Part shown: positions 54,400-64,000 of the stretch, piece by piece | How the letters are laid out: every line of letters begins with the position of its first letter | How positions within the stretch are numbered: position 1 is the stretch's first letter | Source: Hepsetus odoe | Lineage: Eukaryota; Chordata; Actinopteri; Characiformes; Hepsetidae | Direction of reading: 5' to 3' | NCBI GenBank assembly: GCA_017165825.1 | Contig: CM029372.1 | Location: 1-64,000 of the forward strand | Length of the DNA: 64,000 nt | Made by a program: the position numbers and the translations under genes | The notes under the pieces: generated by a model | Told to the model about the DNA's origin: nothing | Seen by the model: the letters and a program-made list of their open reading frames with translations, nothing else | The model's database searches: none

Positions 54400-55094
54400 A
54401 CCAACAAGTCGGCAACAGAAGCTAATATAAATGATACTGATCCCAGTGCAGACTGCAGCACTTGTATGGTACACTTGACAACTTTGAGTGTGATTAATGT
54501 GTTAGAGATAGTCAGGAACACAGATCAGCTTCCACCTGCTGCTAATCTGACTCGTATGTCTTGGAAAAATGTTGTTGGGTTTAACCGTAGCCCCTCACCT
54601 CGAAGGGCCTGGCCGTAACGTGACACTTATTTGCCTGAGCAAATCGGGGGAACATTGCATATGCAGTGATAAATCCCAGGGCGGAATAGAATTAGGTTGG
54701 TCAGATTGTAAATGTGTACAATCTGACCAACCTAACTGGTTTGTCAATTGGTTTAAAGATACTACAGGGGCATATGATCTAACCCAGTCCAACTGTTCGG
54801 TTTACGATAGTTCGGGACAGGAACGTCAGTTTAAATGCCCTTTTGCAACACTATGGGCAATTGATGTAGTAATGTGGGCATGTGGCTTGAGAGCCTGTAC
54901 ACGATTACCAGAATCAAAATGGCGAGGTTGTTGCTACCCTGCAATTGTATTTCCAGGGCTGCCTATTTCTCCACCATAAGCCATTTGTGGTTGAGCTGTT
55001 AATATTCACATTACAGAGAAAGAGAGAGAGACAGTATAATAAGTTATACTCTGGCTGACCCATGGTCACTTTTCCTGGGGGGTAGTACAACCGC

Positions 55095-55579
55095 AGCAAA
55101 GAATGCTTTCAGAAATATAAATAATGATTGTTTATTTTTATCAATTTACAAAATGCAAAGTGAGCGAACAAAAGAAAAATCTAAATCAAATCAATATTTG
55201 GTGTTACTACTCTTTGCCTCAAACCAGCATCAATTTCAGGCAACACTTGCACAAAGTCAGAGATTTTGTAGGATTATAGTCAGGTGTATGATCAATCAAT
55301 TTTACTAAACAGGTGCTAATGATCATCAATGTCACACGTAGGTTGAAACAGTCATGTTTGGAACAACCAGCCGAGTTCCTTCAAAAACTTTGTGCAAGTA
55401 GAAGAATTGATGCTGTTTTGAAGGCAAAGGGTGGTCACAATCAAACATTGATTTGATTTAGATTTCTTTGTTCATTCACTGCATTTTGTTGATTGATGAA
55501 AATAATATCAACACTCCATTTTGTTATCTTTTTTACAGCATTTTTTCACACCTGCCTAAAACTTTTGCACAGTACTGTA
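55095..55579. mobile_element. Tc1-like MITE with long inverted repeats
   Basis: The left half (AAATGCAAAGTGAGCGAACAA...AAATCTAAATC) is the inverse of the right half (GATTTAGATTTCTTTG...CATTTTGTTGATTG). The right end ACCTGCCTAAAACTTTTGCACAGTACTGTA is the typical fish Tc1/mariner terminus (shown here in part: CACAGTACTGTA). The left terminus is truncated. No transposase. Confidence 0.78.
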
Positions 55580-55745
55580 GCTGTACTGGCGATTGACACA
55601 TCCTTAGCTACTAATTAATGATGAAATGGAAAATGTGAGACAAGCAGTCATACAAAACAGAATGACCCTATAGTTAATTCTAGCTAAAGGAGGCGTTTAG
55701 AAGTTTGCAAACTTCTAAACACCACATGCTTTTTATACTCCTCAT

Positions 55746-55924
55746 CCTGTTGTCTGTTGTTTGTTGTCTGTCTTGTCTGCACTTGTTGCCCTGTTTTGTG
55801 TATTATGTTGTGTCTTCTGTTGTCTTCTGTCTTGTGTGTAGCACCAGGGTCCTGAGGATCAGCATCTTAAGCTTCACCATGTACTGTGTATTTGGCTGAA
55901 ATGACAACAAACTCCTACTTGACT
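55746..55924 (+). mobile_element. Rex1-like LINE 3' tail
   Basis: The plus strand carries the reverse of the tail seen at 53033-53200 and 63496-63800: TTGTCTTGTGTGTAGCACC and GGCTGAAATGACAA...CTACTTGACTTGA. ERV1 lacks it at this env position. Confidence 0.78.
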
Positions 55925-56331
55925 TGATCACCATGAGAATATTACAGATCTAACAGACCACATGGGAAGTGTTATTGTCATTCCATACAGCTGGTACAGT
56001 TCGATCTACATTTTGATGGGACCACATTGGCATCTGCTATGATGATGGTGCTTGCTGTTGTTTTCTTGTGTCTTTGTTTGTTAATTATGATTTGATTTGA
56101 TTATGATTTTGATCTAAAATGATTTAATTGATCTGATTTGATTTTGGTTATAGGTAATCATGATCGAGCTGAAACAGATTCTGTGTGTTTATTGTCAATG
56201 AAAAATGATTAATGATTCATTAATAATCATGCTATGTTTGTATTGTTAATGAAGTCAGAAAACTCTAGTTTTACTATTTTGCCTTCACTTCTTACATTTT
56301 GCATAAGTTGTGTTGAGGTTGATTTAAATGA

Positions 56332-56345
56332 TCAAAAGGGGGGAA
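56332..56345 (+). promoter_or_regulatory. ERV2 polypurine tract
   Basis: AAAAGGGGGGAA immediately before the LTR start TGTGGAGG. Confidence 0.85.
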
Positions 56346-56475
56346 TGTGGAGGCAAAATTTGTTCAAACCTTCTTAAGCATATTATGTATTGCAGTTTTG
56401 GAGTAAGGCAGAGAAACAAGCAGGTCTAAATGTCATAGATATGGTATTTGTGTGTGTGAAGGATGAAAGAGTGAG
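56346..56475 (+). repeat. ERV2 3' LTR, truncated
   Basis: Matches the first about 130 bp of the 5' LTR (TGTGGAGGCAAAATTTGTTC, GGCAGAGAAACAARCAGG). R and U5 are absent; AT-rich sequence follows. Confidence 0.8.
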
Positions 56476-58117
56476 AGGAACGATAGGAAAGTACCAATAA
56501 CGTGTATTTATAATTTAGAGGATAATTGCCTGGAAATGTGAACATTCACTGGTATCTATGCAGAAGTTTCAATCACTGAAGAAGGTTCCTGTGTATAAAT
56601 TGCACTGTTTAATTCCCTGTGTATAGGTCGCACCCATTTTTATAGTAGATTTTGGCACAAATTTGTGCAACTTATACACCAGAAAATACGGTAGGTTTGG
56701 TTTCCATTTTCTCTTTGATGCTTCTTGTTTCTGTGGTATGACTTAGAAATCTCTTGAGTTTCTACTCTCAAGACAAAGTCTACTTTAACTTTGTCACACT
56801 GTGGATACATTGACTGGACGTCATCACAGAGTCAGGATTACAGAAATAGGTTTAATCGTACATAAGCAACCTGAGAGTTTAAATTTATTTTATTTTAAAA
56901 AGTGCAAGTAGAGCCAGGGTCCTTGAGTAGAAGAAAAAGATCTCTGGTGGAAATTTTACATTTCCTGAGTAACTGTTGGTACTACTTTAGTGTGAGCAAG
57001 AAATTTTCAATAGTTAAACAAATCACCTAGTTTAACTCAGAAGAGCTTTATATTCATAAATAACAAAAAGGACTGGATTAGAACATTTCTAAGCACAGGG
57101 AGCTCCATTTCCCACATATTTAAAATTCAGAGGCTTTCAATAGCTGCCCCCTGCTACACGTGTGTATGGGATGAATGCAGAGGCTGCATTTCGCTGTGGT
57201 TCTTTGGGTGTTATGACTATTTACAATGACAAGATGTCACTTTCACTTTCATTTCATTCACAAGAATAGAACAGAATATAAAAACATAAGCGGCTGACCA
57301 GGAAAATAAATACTGATAACATGAAACAATTTTTGATTGTAAGTGTAAGTTAAATAGGGCTTAACACTTGCTAACTCACTAATACCCTTGCGTTTGCAGC
57401 CTAATGTGCACTATTATTGTTCTACAGATTAAGCACCAACTGCCGATGAGCATTATAAGCATTGTGTTTGACTTTCTGTGGTTCTTACTGGAGTATTCAT
57501 GTCCACCCTACAACTAGCTCTGAACTGAGAACAGTTACTGTACAGTCTTCCCAGAAGCTGAGTGAGTTGTTAGACAAGCATGTAGCTGCTTCTGTCCCAC
57601 TGACTAATGCATGGGGATTTTTTGGATTTATAACAAAATTTAAAGCAATTTCACATCAAAATATCTCAAATTATATTTTTTCAATCTCACCATTGTCTTT
57701 TTCAAATCATCTGAATTTCTCAGAGAAGCAGAGATGTATATTTGAATGTCAGCTTTATGGAATTCCAACCTCATCTCCATGTTCATGCAGACACCATGTG
57801 ACCTGCAGACGCAGGTAGTTTCCACCACACTCCGTAATAAAGACCAGGTCTTTCGGAGACACACACCCGTACAGAATGTACTATAAAGAGGTTTACTCCT
57901 GTCTCAGTCTGAGGGGTGGATTCAGCTCTTCCACTGCAGGTCAGTCCCGGGTCTCTGTGTAGACTGTCCTCTGGGTGTGGAGAGTTGGAGCAGCTTTTTC
58001 TGACCTGGTGTAACCTGCTTCATGAACAGATTCAGTTAATCTAGGTCGCGCATTAATACAAGTTAAGGTGATGCGATTAGAGGAGCATGACGTAAAATGC
58101 GGCTCAGCCAATCTGAT
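56476..58117. other. Gene-free AT-rich stretch
   Basis: No coding sequence is supported; the open frame at 57462-57818 has no recognisable motif and irregular composition. A possible MITE lies at 56585-56693. 57860-58060 is more GC-balanced but unrecognised. Confidence 0.5.
56585..56693. mobile_element. Possible small MITE
   Basis: Ends are inverse-like: CCTGTGTATAAATTGCAC at the left and GTGCAACTTATACACC at the right, followed by AGAAAATACGG. This CTTATACxCCGGAAAATACGG motif is a common vertebrate short repeat. Confidence 0.45.
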
Positions 58118-58131
58118 ACAGTCAGAAATAT

Positions 58132-58242
58132 CCATCCATCCATCCATTATCTGCCGCTTGTCCCAAATGGGGTCGCGGGGGAGTGCTGGTGGCCAACCCA
58201 GCGCACACAGGGCGAGGACGTGGGACGCACTCTGGACAGGTC
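58132..58242 (+). mobile_element. Short retroposed LINE-tail unit, second copy
   Basis: CCATCCATCC then TATCTGCCGCTTGTCCCA, homologous to 3150-3268, flanked by ACAGTCAGAAATAT at 58118-58131 and 58243-58256. Confidence 0.82.
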
Positions 58243-58256
58243 ACAGTCAGAAATAT

Positions 58257-59150
58257 TAGTTTAATAACAGAAACGTCATCTATAAAATCACTGCTGTCGC
58301 ACAGTTAACACATACCAGACCAAACAGTGAAAAAAATTGTAGAAACATAATTGAATGTTATTGAAATAAGATGAACGTTTCTTATGTAATCCTTATCCTC
58401 ACCTTCTCATCCTCGCGATCAACTAATTATTTAAATATCGTATTTCTACACATTGGTAGTATAATATGATAAACAAGCTATTGTTACATAGTTTTTTGAT
58501 GTATAAGTTTTTTCTTTTGTTTGTTCAGTGATTGACCGCTAGAGGGAAGCAGCGCAACACTAAGAAGGTTAAACTATCAGCTCTTACAGCGCATGCAGTC
58601 CACTTATAAACACTGAATTAATGGAATTTACTAAAGAGTCCTCCAGTCGGTCCTTAAATACACAGGAATGGAATCTTTATTACATCTTTTCTTTATGTTT
58701 TTTAAATTCATTAAAAATTGTTTTGAACAGCTTGTGTATGTGCATGTGTATATTGGAAAAAAAAACTTGCCTGAAAGAACATATAATTATAAGATGAAAA
58801 TTAGAAGAACAATGTAAATGCAGGAAATAATAATTAGTAAAATGCTGCACCTCCTGAAGTACAGGGACCAACATATGGAAACAGATCTCACATACACACA
58901 GACACACACAAACACACACCTCCCATTTTATATCCCAGACTTAAAAAGATGAGCATGCAGTAACTAAAAAGCTCCACTTATATTCCTAAGACCGCGTGTG
59001 TGTGTAAAGGTTCAAAATTTTTCTTCATCGTTCAAGATCTATTTCTGTATAATATTTGTAAAACCTTAACCTTTCTTTTAGTCAAATACTGTTTATTTCA
59101 CAACAACACTTTTAGACAGAGGACCTCTCTTAATAACTAATAAAATCTTG
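58257..59150. other. Gene-free stretch
   Basis: AT-rich sequence with a CA-rich run at 58890-58920. Nothing is recognised. Confidence 0.5.
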
Positions 59151-59154
59151 AACT

Positions 59155-61097
59155 CCTATCCATCCATCCATCCATTCTCTTCCGCTTTTCCGAGGTCGGG
59201 TCGCTGGGCAGCAGTTCCAGCAGGGATGCCCAGGCTTCCTCTCCGCCACTCTTCCAGCTCCTCTGGCGATTCAGCATTCCCAGGCCAGCCGAGAGACATA
59301 TTCTTCCAGCGTGTCCCGGGTCTTCCTCGGGGCTTCTTTCGTGGACGTGCCCGAAACACCTCATCAGAAGGCACCCAGGGGATCCTAATCAGATTCCTCG
59401 AGCCACCTCATCTGGCTCCTCTCGATGTGAGGAGCAGCAGCTCTACTCTGAGCCCCTCCCAGATGACTGAGCTTTTCACCCTATCCGTAAGGGAGAGGCC
59501 AGACACCCTTTGGAGAAAACTCATTTCGGCCGCTTATATTCGCGATTTCGTTCTTTCCGTCACTACCCACAGCTCATGACCATAGGTGAGGGTGGGAACA
59601 TAGATCGACCGGTAAATTGAGAGCTTTGCCTTTTCCAGTGAGAGCTGAAGGTCATGGCCTGATGAGGCCAACGTCATCTGCAAACAGCAGTGACCCAACT
59701 TCTGAGCTCACCAAACCGGGACCCTCAGTGCCCTGGCTAACCTTGTAGAAATCCTGTCCATGTGCCTATGAACAGGGATCGTGACAAAGGGTACCTCTGG
59801 CGGAGTCCAACTCACCGAAACAGGTCCGATTTCATTGCCGGGGTAATGCGGACCAAGTTCGACAATCAGTTGGTACAGGGACCGGACAGCCCTTAATAGG
59901 GAACTGATACCCCATACTCCCGGAGTACTCTCACAGGACTCCTTCGGTGGGACACGGGTCGAATGCTTTCTCCAAGTCCACAAAGCATTATGTAGACTGA
60001 AAGGCAAACCCCATGTACCATCCCCACTATATACCAAAGTTGACTGTACACTGCCCCTCTCCTGAGATGCTGTGATGGTGGACCAGAATCTCCCAAACCA
60101 TCTGGAAGTCTTCATGGCTTTTCCAAACTCCTCCCATGCCCGAGCTTTTGCCCAGCAACTACCAACGCGCATTCCAAAAGTCCAATAACAAAACACCACT
60201 TAGTTCAGATCGGGGGCCATTCCTCCCCAATCACGCCTTCCAGGCTTCACTCTCATTACCCACGTGAGCATTGAAGTCCCCCAGCAGAACTATGGAGTCC
60301 CCAGGAGGGACGCTCTCTAGCGCCCCATCCAGACACCCCAGAAAGGGTGGGTAGTCCAGACTGCTGTTTGGCGCATAAACGCAGACAACACTAAGGATCT
60401 GTCCCCCAACCTGAAGCGGAGGGTGCCGCTCATCCACCGTAAACACCAATGTACGGGCCCCGAGCCGGGGCACAAGTATGCCCACACCTGCTCAGCGCCT
60501 CTCACCGAGGTGGCAACTCCAGAGTAGAAGAGAGTCCAGCCCCTCTCAAGGAGACTGGTTCCAGAGTCCAAGCTATGCGTCGAGGTGAGTCCAACTATAT
60601 CTAGCTCGAACTTCTCAACCTCATGCACTAGCTCAGGCTCCTTTCCCACCAGAGGTGACATTCCATCGCCCCTAGCCAGCTTTGCCGAGGATCGGACCGC
60701 CAAGACCTCCGCTCTGGCCACCGGCCATTATTGCACCCGACTGGCCCTCCCCACAGGTGGTGAGCCCATGAAGGGGGACCCACGGCTCTTCAGGCTGCAC
60801 CCGGCCGGGCCCCATGGGTGAAGGCCGACCACTCAGGCGCTCGGGTAAGTAATCGAGCCCCACTCCAGGCCTGGCCTGTGGAGGCCCCGGTGACCCAATG
60901 TCCGGGCGAGAGGGAAAACGTCTTCTCAAAGATCATTCTCGCTCATAAGAGCCTGAACCGCTCTTGTCTTTCTCAGCCTTAGACCTTGTTTGCCTTGGTG
61001 TCTCTACCAGGCACAGCCTCTCACAACATAGCTCCCAGGATCATTGGGACACGCAAACCCCTACACCATGATAAGGTGGCGGTTCGAGGAGAGGCTT
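59155..61097 (-). mobile_element. Rex3 LINE (RTE clade), degraded
   Basis: The minus-strand 3' end is a (GGAT)n tail at 59157-59174. 59374-59137 reads the Rex3-type C-terminus (RPRKKPRGRPGTRW, SLGWPGNAESPEELEEW). The stretch GTGACAAAGGGTACCTCTGG at 59790-59809 resembles the conserved Rex3 RT segment. 60485-60231 holds the endonuclease block LLGDFNAHVGNESE. 60721-60317 is upstream endonuclease. Large deletions and stops make it a pseudogene; endonuclease and RT lie unusually close. Confidence 0.82.
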
Positions 61098-61610
61098 AAA
61101 CTCTTAATAAAATAAAAAATATCTTTCCACCAAGAAATGTAGTTCGTCAAGAGTTTGAGAGTAGATTTGAAAATGTCTCAGACGAAGCTTAGATATTAAA
61201 CTAATATGTTTTGACATATAATAATAAACATTTCTTAAGGTAGCTTTTTAAATAGCAAGTTCTGATAAACAATAGATTTTTAATAGCCGCAATAATTCTT
61301 CCACCAAGAAATATAGTGCGTTAAGTGTATGTCATTGTTGCCAAGCAACCATGGAAAAGATTATATTCCAGTCTCTCAACAAAACTCTGATTCCAGTCAT
61401 TTCATTACACCCTTCAGTTTTGTCAATAATTTTTATATAACACAAAAACAAGTTTTAAGGCAAAAAAATATTCGTTTCATACATAGTAAAAAAAAAAAAA
61501 AACCCAGAAATTGCCATTTCCAGCTCTGTGGCTGAATCCCAAATGGCTCCCTACTCCCTACATAGTGCACTACTTAGAGATTAAAATATTGCGTTCTGCA
61601 CCTAAACAGG
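61098..61610. other. Gene-free stretch with short repeats
   Basis: TTCCACCAAGAAATRTAGT occurs at 61124 and 61299, a short direct repeat. 61532-61580 (CCCAAATGGCTCCCTACTCC, TAGTGCACTACTTAG) resembles a common fish MITE end. No gene. Confidence 0.45.
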
Positions 61611-61818
61611 TGTCACTGCTCTGACTGAGCACACCTAGGCACACCACTGAGGTGTGCCTCATTGGGGGCTGGCTTTATAAGCTCCAATGAGTCAGAGTAG
61701 AGGATCAGTCATTCTTGTTGGTACTATTACAATGCGAGCAAGCTTATGTTTGATATGTTAATGAAGTTAAGTCACAACCCCTGCCAATGCCATCTAGACC
61801 ACACACACCATCACCCAA
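61611..61818 (+). repeat. A3 5' LTR remnant
   Basis: U3 is mostly missing. Present are the outer palindrome, TATA box (61675-61680), AGTCATT (61707-61713) at +30, and a degenerate end aligned to CCACACCACCATTACA of A-IQ. Confidence 0.72.
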
Positions 61819-61821
61819 GAA

Positions 61822-63490
61822 ATGACTCACCAGACACAGATGTAGCTAGCAAGAAGAGGAACAGGTGACCACGCAATGGCTCATCAGGGTCCTGCACTTT
61901 TTGCAGCTGGCTGGAAGGGCCAGCAAGCGCTGGGGGTGATGGTGGCGACCCTCATGGAGGAAGTGCAGTGTCTAGGGAATCTGTGGGTTTAGCTGTGTGT
62001 TCTCCAGAGATCCTTGAGCAGATCAGAGGTGCAACAGCCACGGAGCTCACGTGATGCCTGGAGCTGCTGGTGACTTCAATTCTGCTCACTTCTTCTCTGG
62101 AGCCCAACGAGCGACTAGAGGATTACAGCCATATTAAGCAGGCACTGATGGCCATAGCGACGTCGATGGGGCGGTCCTTTGATCAGTTGAAGCACGAGGC
62201 TAGTTTCCGCCTCTCCAACACAGTTTCTCACTGGCTACAAGCCGAGGCAGTGGTTGCTCCAGTTACTCACCCCCCCAACAGAGTGCGAGTTTTCAACGCT
62301 AGCTTCCGCATATTCGACAGGCGGGGCTGCAAAGCCAGCTCCCTCGCAAGTCCCGGCAACAACTTATGCCCGCGACATGGAAGGTGGGGCTGTGAGGCCG
62401 GTTCACAAGCCAAGCACAACTAACCACTCTGCCAGGGTCACTGAGACTGCATCAGGACAGCAGTACTTCCAAAAGTAAGGGAAGGTATAACTGAGACTCC
62501 TTTCAATAAAAAGTCCAGGAAGAAGGGAGAGACAGAGCAGCTCCAGGTTAGTGTCAAAGAAGAAATAATCAGCGGACTGAGATCTGAAGCTCAGAGAAAT
62601 TTAACAAACTCTTCAGGAGTCAAAAATATTCTCGCTGAACAGCTCCAAAGAATGGAGAATTAACTGGCCACCAAAGATATTAAAATTCATGTACTGAAAA
62701 AGGGATCTAAACGACTTGAATGTAAAATTAGCAGATGCTACACTGGCCATTCAGCAAAGCTCAGAAAAGCTTAAGGAGAATAACTGCGATGGTTTAGCGA
62801 GTAGAAGCCAATTAAAGGAAACTGTAGCCATAGTTCAGGCCAAAAAAAATGGAAAATGCTGATTTAAAGCAAGCTTTGCATGAATTGGAAGTAAAGTGTA
62901 AACTGAAGAAAAACAAAAGGTTATGTCTGTCTGTCAGACAAAGTAGTGACTTTGAAGTTATAGATGTCCTCCAAGCCACAATCAGGAAGGCAGCCGAGTT
63001 GCAGGAAGGCAATCAGTCTGAGGTGCATTCCCTTCAAAAGGAATTAGATAAACTTTGTAGGGAACTAGAGGAAAACAAGCTGGATGCCTAGAGCATGAAA
63101 AAGAGTGTAAAGACAAGAGTGAACAGATTACTTTGGTTAACTGAAAGTACTTACAGTACCCAAGAGAAACTAATGGCTCAGTCAGAGTCAGAAAAGCTCA
63201 GACAGGCCACAGTGAAGCACAGTGCACTCCTCACTGAAATTTGACAGAGATGAACAGATCAGCTGCATGAACATTCAGATCAATCAGTAGAAAGATTTAC
63301 TGACAAGGCTCAACCAACAGTTAAAAGAGAGAGAAGCCTTAGTGACAGAGGTGGTCACATCTTCCTCAAACGAAAAGCTGAAACACGAGGAAAAGGTCAA
63401 CAATCTGCTTTATCAACTAAAGGAGACGAAATGACTCTTCTCTTTGTCAGAGTGAAATCAAAAACATGCAATTGGAAAAGAGAGCTCTGG
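61822..63490 (+). pseudogene. A3 coiled-coil ORF, heavily mutated
   Basis: Frames 62070-62423 (leader: SSLEPNERLEDYSHIKQALMA, matching in style the A-IQ leader) and 62849-63091 (ATIRKAAELQEG, SEVHSLQKELDKLCRELEEN, aligning with FQVHSLQEELVTVNGELQEK of A-cc1), then DLLTRLNQQLKERE and EKLKHEEKVNNLLYQL near 63290-63420. Many stops. It is the oldest member seen here. Confidence 0.7.
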
Positions 63491-63495
63491 CTGAA

Positions 63496-64000
63496 GACAA
63501 GTCAAGTAGGATTTTATTGTCGTTTCAGCCATATATATACAGTTCATAGTGAAACGAAATAATGTTCCTCCAGGACCCTGGTGCTACACATAGGACAACA
63601 TCAGACACAACATAAGACATAAGACACAACATAATGCAAGACAAGGCAACAAGTGCAGGAAACAGACAGCACAACAATCAGTACATTCATCCGTCAGAGG
63701 GCTGCAGTGTTGTGGAACAAAGCAGCCCAGGTTGTTGGGCAGTGTAACATGTAAACGGAGTAACAAAGTGTAACGGAGCAGCGTTATGAGTCAAGTGCGG
63801 ATGCAATTATAATAAATAGTTCGTCAATAAGTAGATTTATTGTCATTTCAGCCATATACACAGTACATGAAACGAAATAACGTTCCTCTAGGACCCTGGT
63901 GCTACACACAAGACAACATAAGACACAACACGGGGAAACAAGTGCAGACAAGACAGACAACAACAGAAGGCACTGTACAGACAGTGGGCTATTCATCCGC
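63496..64000 (-). mobile_element. Two Rex1-like LINE 3' tails in tandem
   Basis: AAGTCAAGTAGGATTTTATTGTC begins at 63497 and the same tail restarts at 63832 (GATTTATTGTCATTTCAGCC). Both have GTTCCTCCAGGACCCTGGTGC and AAGACACAACA repeats. The second runs off the window. Confidence 0.82.

Larger units (their letters stand above)
52701..56331 (+). pseudogene. env: ERV2 env remnant
   Basis: Surface-subunit sequence at 52745-52996, interrupted by the LINE, resumes at 54400 and continues in an open frame 54569-54979 with many Cys (CKCVQSDQPNWFVNWF). The transmembrane part is at 55590-56060, disrupted by two insertions; the CX6CC region is degenerate. Aligns with ERV1 env. AT-rich 3' sequence follows to the polypurine tract. 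Confidence 0.78.
49184..56475 (+). mobile_element. ERV2: gag-less class-I-type retrovirus
   Basis: Plus-strand relative of ERV1. LTR 49184-49568, primer site 49571-49590, protease 50040-50345, RT, RNase H, integrase tail, env, polypurine tract 56332-56345 and truncated 3' LTR 56346-56475. A deletion joins the leader to a point downstream of gag near 49855 (equivalent to ERV1 19240 to 18020). A Rex1-like LINE (53033-54399), a Tc1-like MITE (55095-55579) and a Rex1 tail (55746-55924) lie in env. Confidence 0.87.
61611..63490 (+). mobile_element. A3: old A-family element with coiled-coil cargo
   Basis: The LTR remnant (61611-61818) keeps the A/B promoter palindrome (CTGCTCTGACT...AGTCAGAGTAG), E-box-like inverted pair and TTATAAG. 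The ORF start AAATGACTCACCAGACACAG at 61820 matches the A-family start region. The right end is cut by a Rex1-like tail. It shares leader features with A-IQ (ARDMEGGA, EQLQV) but carries the coiled coil of A-cc1/2. Confidence 0.8.

Noticed and set aside
57462..57818. Possible host exon or small gene in an open frame of 118 codons
   Set aside because: No recognisable domain, no splice pattern, AT-rich surroundings; open by chance is more likely.

Overview
The window looks like a transposon graveyard from a teleost fish genome, probably heterochromatic or pericentromeric. The evidence is the mixture of fish-typical repeats: Rex1-like and Rex3 LINEs, RTE and L2 LINEs, a tRNA-headed SINE, Tc1-like and hAT-like MITEs, Ty3/gypsy and class-I-type endogenous retroviruses (ERVs). 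They sit in a roughly 225-bp satellite. I see no intact host gene, rRNA, functional tRNA or CRISPR array. Nearly all coding sequence belongs to mobile elements, and most of it is broken by stops, frameshifts, deletions and nested insertions.

Layout. 1-2413: satellite. 2414-9565: defective minus-strand Ty3/gypsy element with a hAT-like MITE in its leader. 9566-10049: satellite plus an RTE scrap. 10050-19720: minus-strand retrovirus ERV1 (tRNA-Arg primer site), interrupted by a solo LTR (10802-11082) and by a 3-kb coiled-coil-encoding LTR element 'A-cc1' (14228-17237). 19738-23519: satellite carrying an RTE LINE (20623-23094). 23520-44540: two retroviral units sharing the middle LTR. In ERV3 (23520-31505) pol and env are replaced by coiled-coil cargo 'A-cc2'. 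ERV4 (30910-44540) has gag-pro-pol. ERV4 is split in RNase H by a young 4.36-kb LTR element 'A-IQ' (37447-41802) and in integrase by a 1.18-kb miniature LTR element 'B' (43100-44277). 44540-47012: L2 LINE. 47013-49183: satellite and RTE pieces. 49184-56475: ERV2, a gag-less relative of ERV1 with Rex1-like and Tc1-like insertions. 56476-61610: AT-rich sequence, a short retroposon and a Rex3 LINE. 61611-63490: an old third coiled-coil element 'A3'. 63496-64000: Rex1-like 3' tails.

The most interesting system is the A/B family of non-autonomous LTR elements. They encode no recognisable protease, reverse transcriptase or integrase. Their LTRs share a nested palindromic promoter. The ORF start codon lies directly after the 5' LTR, inside a putative primer-binding site complementary to sequence about 30 nt downstream of the TATA box. 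That complementarity covaries between subfamilies, which argues for Tf1/sushi-type self-priming. The middle of the ORF is modular: two members and the old A3 carry a long coiled coil, while the young A-IQ element (two 440-bp LTRs with only two differences, 5-bp target duplication, 930-codon ORF) carries an array of ASPM-like IQ motifs. This looks like capture of a piece of a host spindle gene by a retroelement. The A-cc2 cargo is also spliced between an ERV gag gene and an ERV LTR, suggesting template switching between the two kinds of element.

All family names are recognised by eye from motifs; no database search was run.
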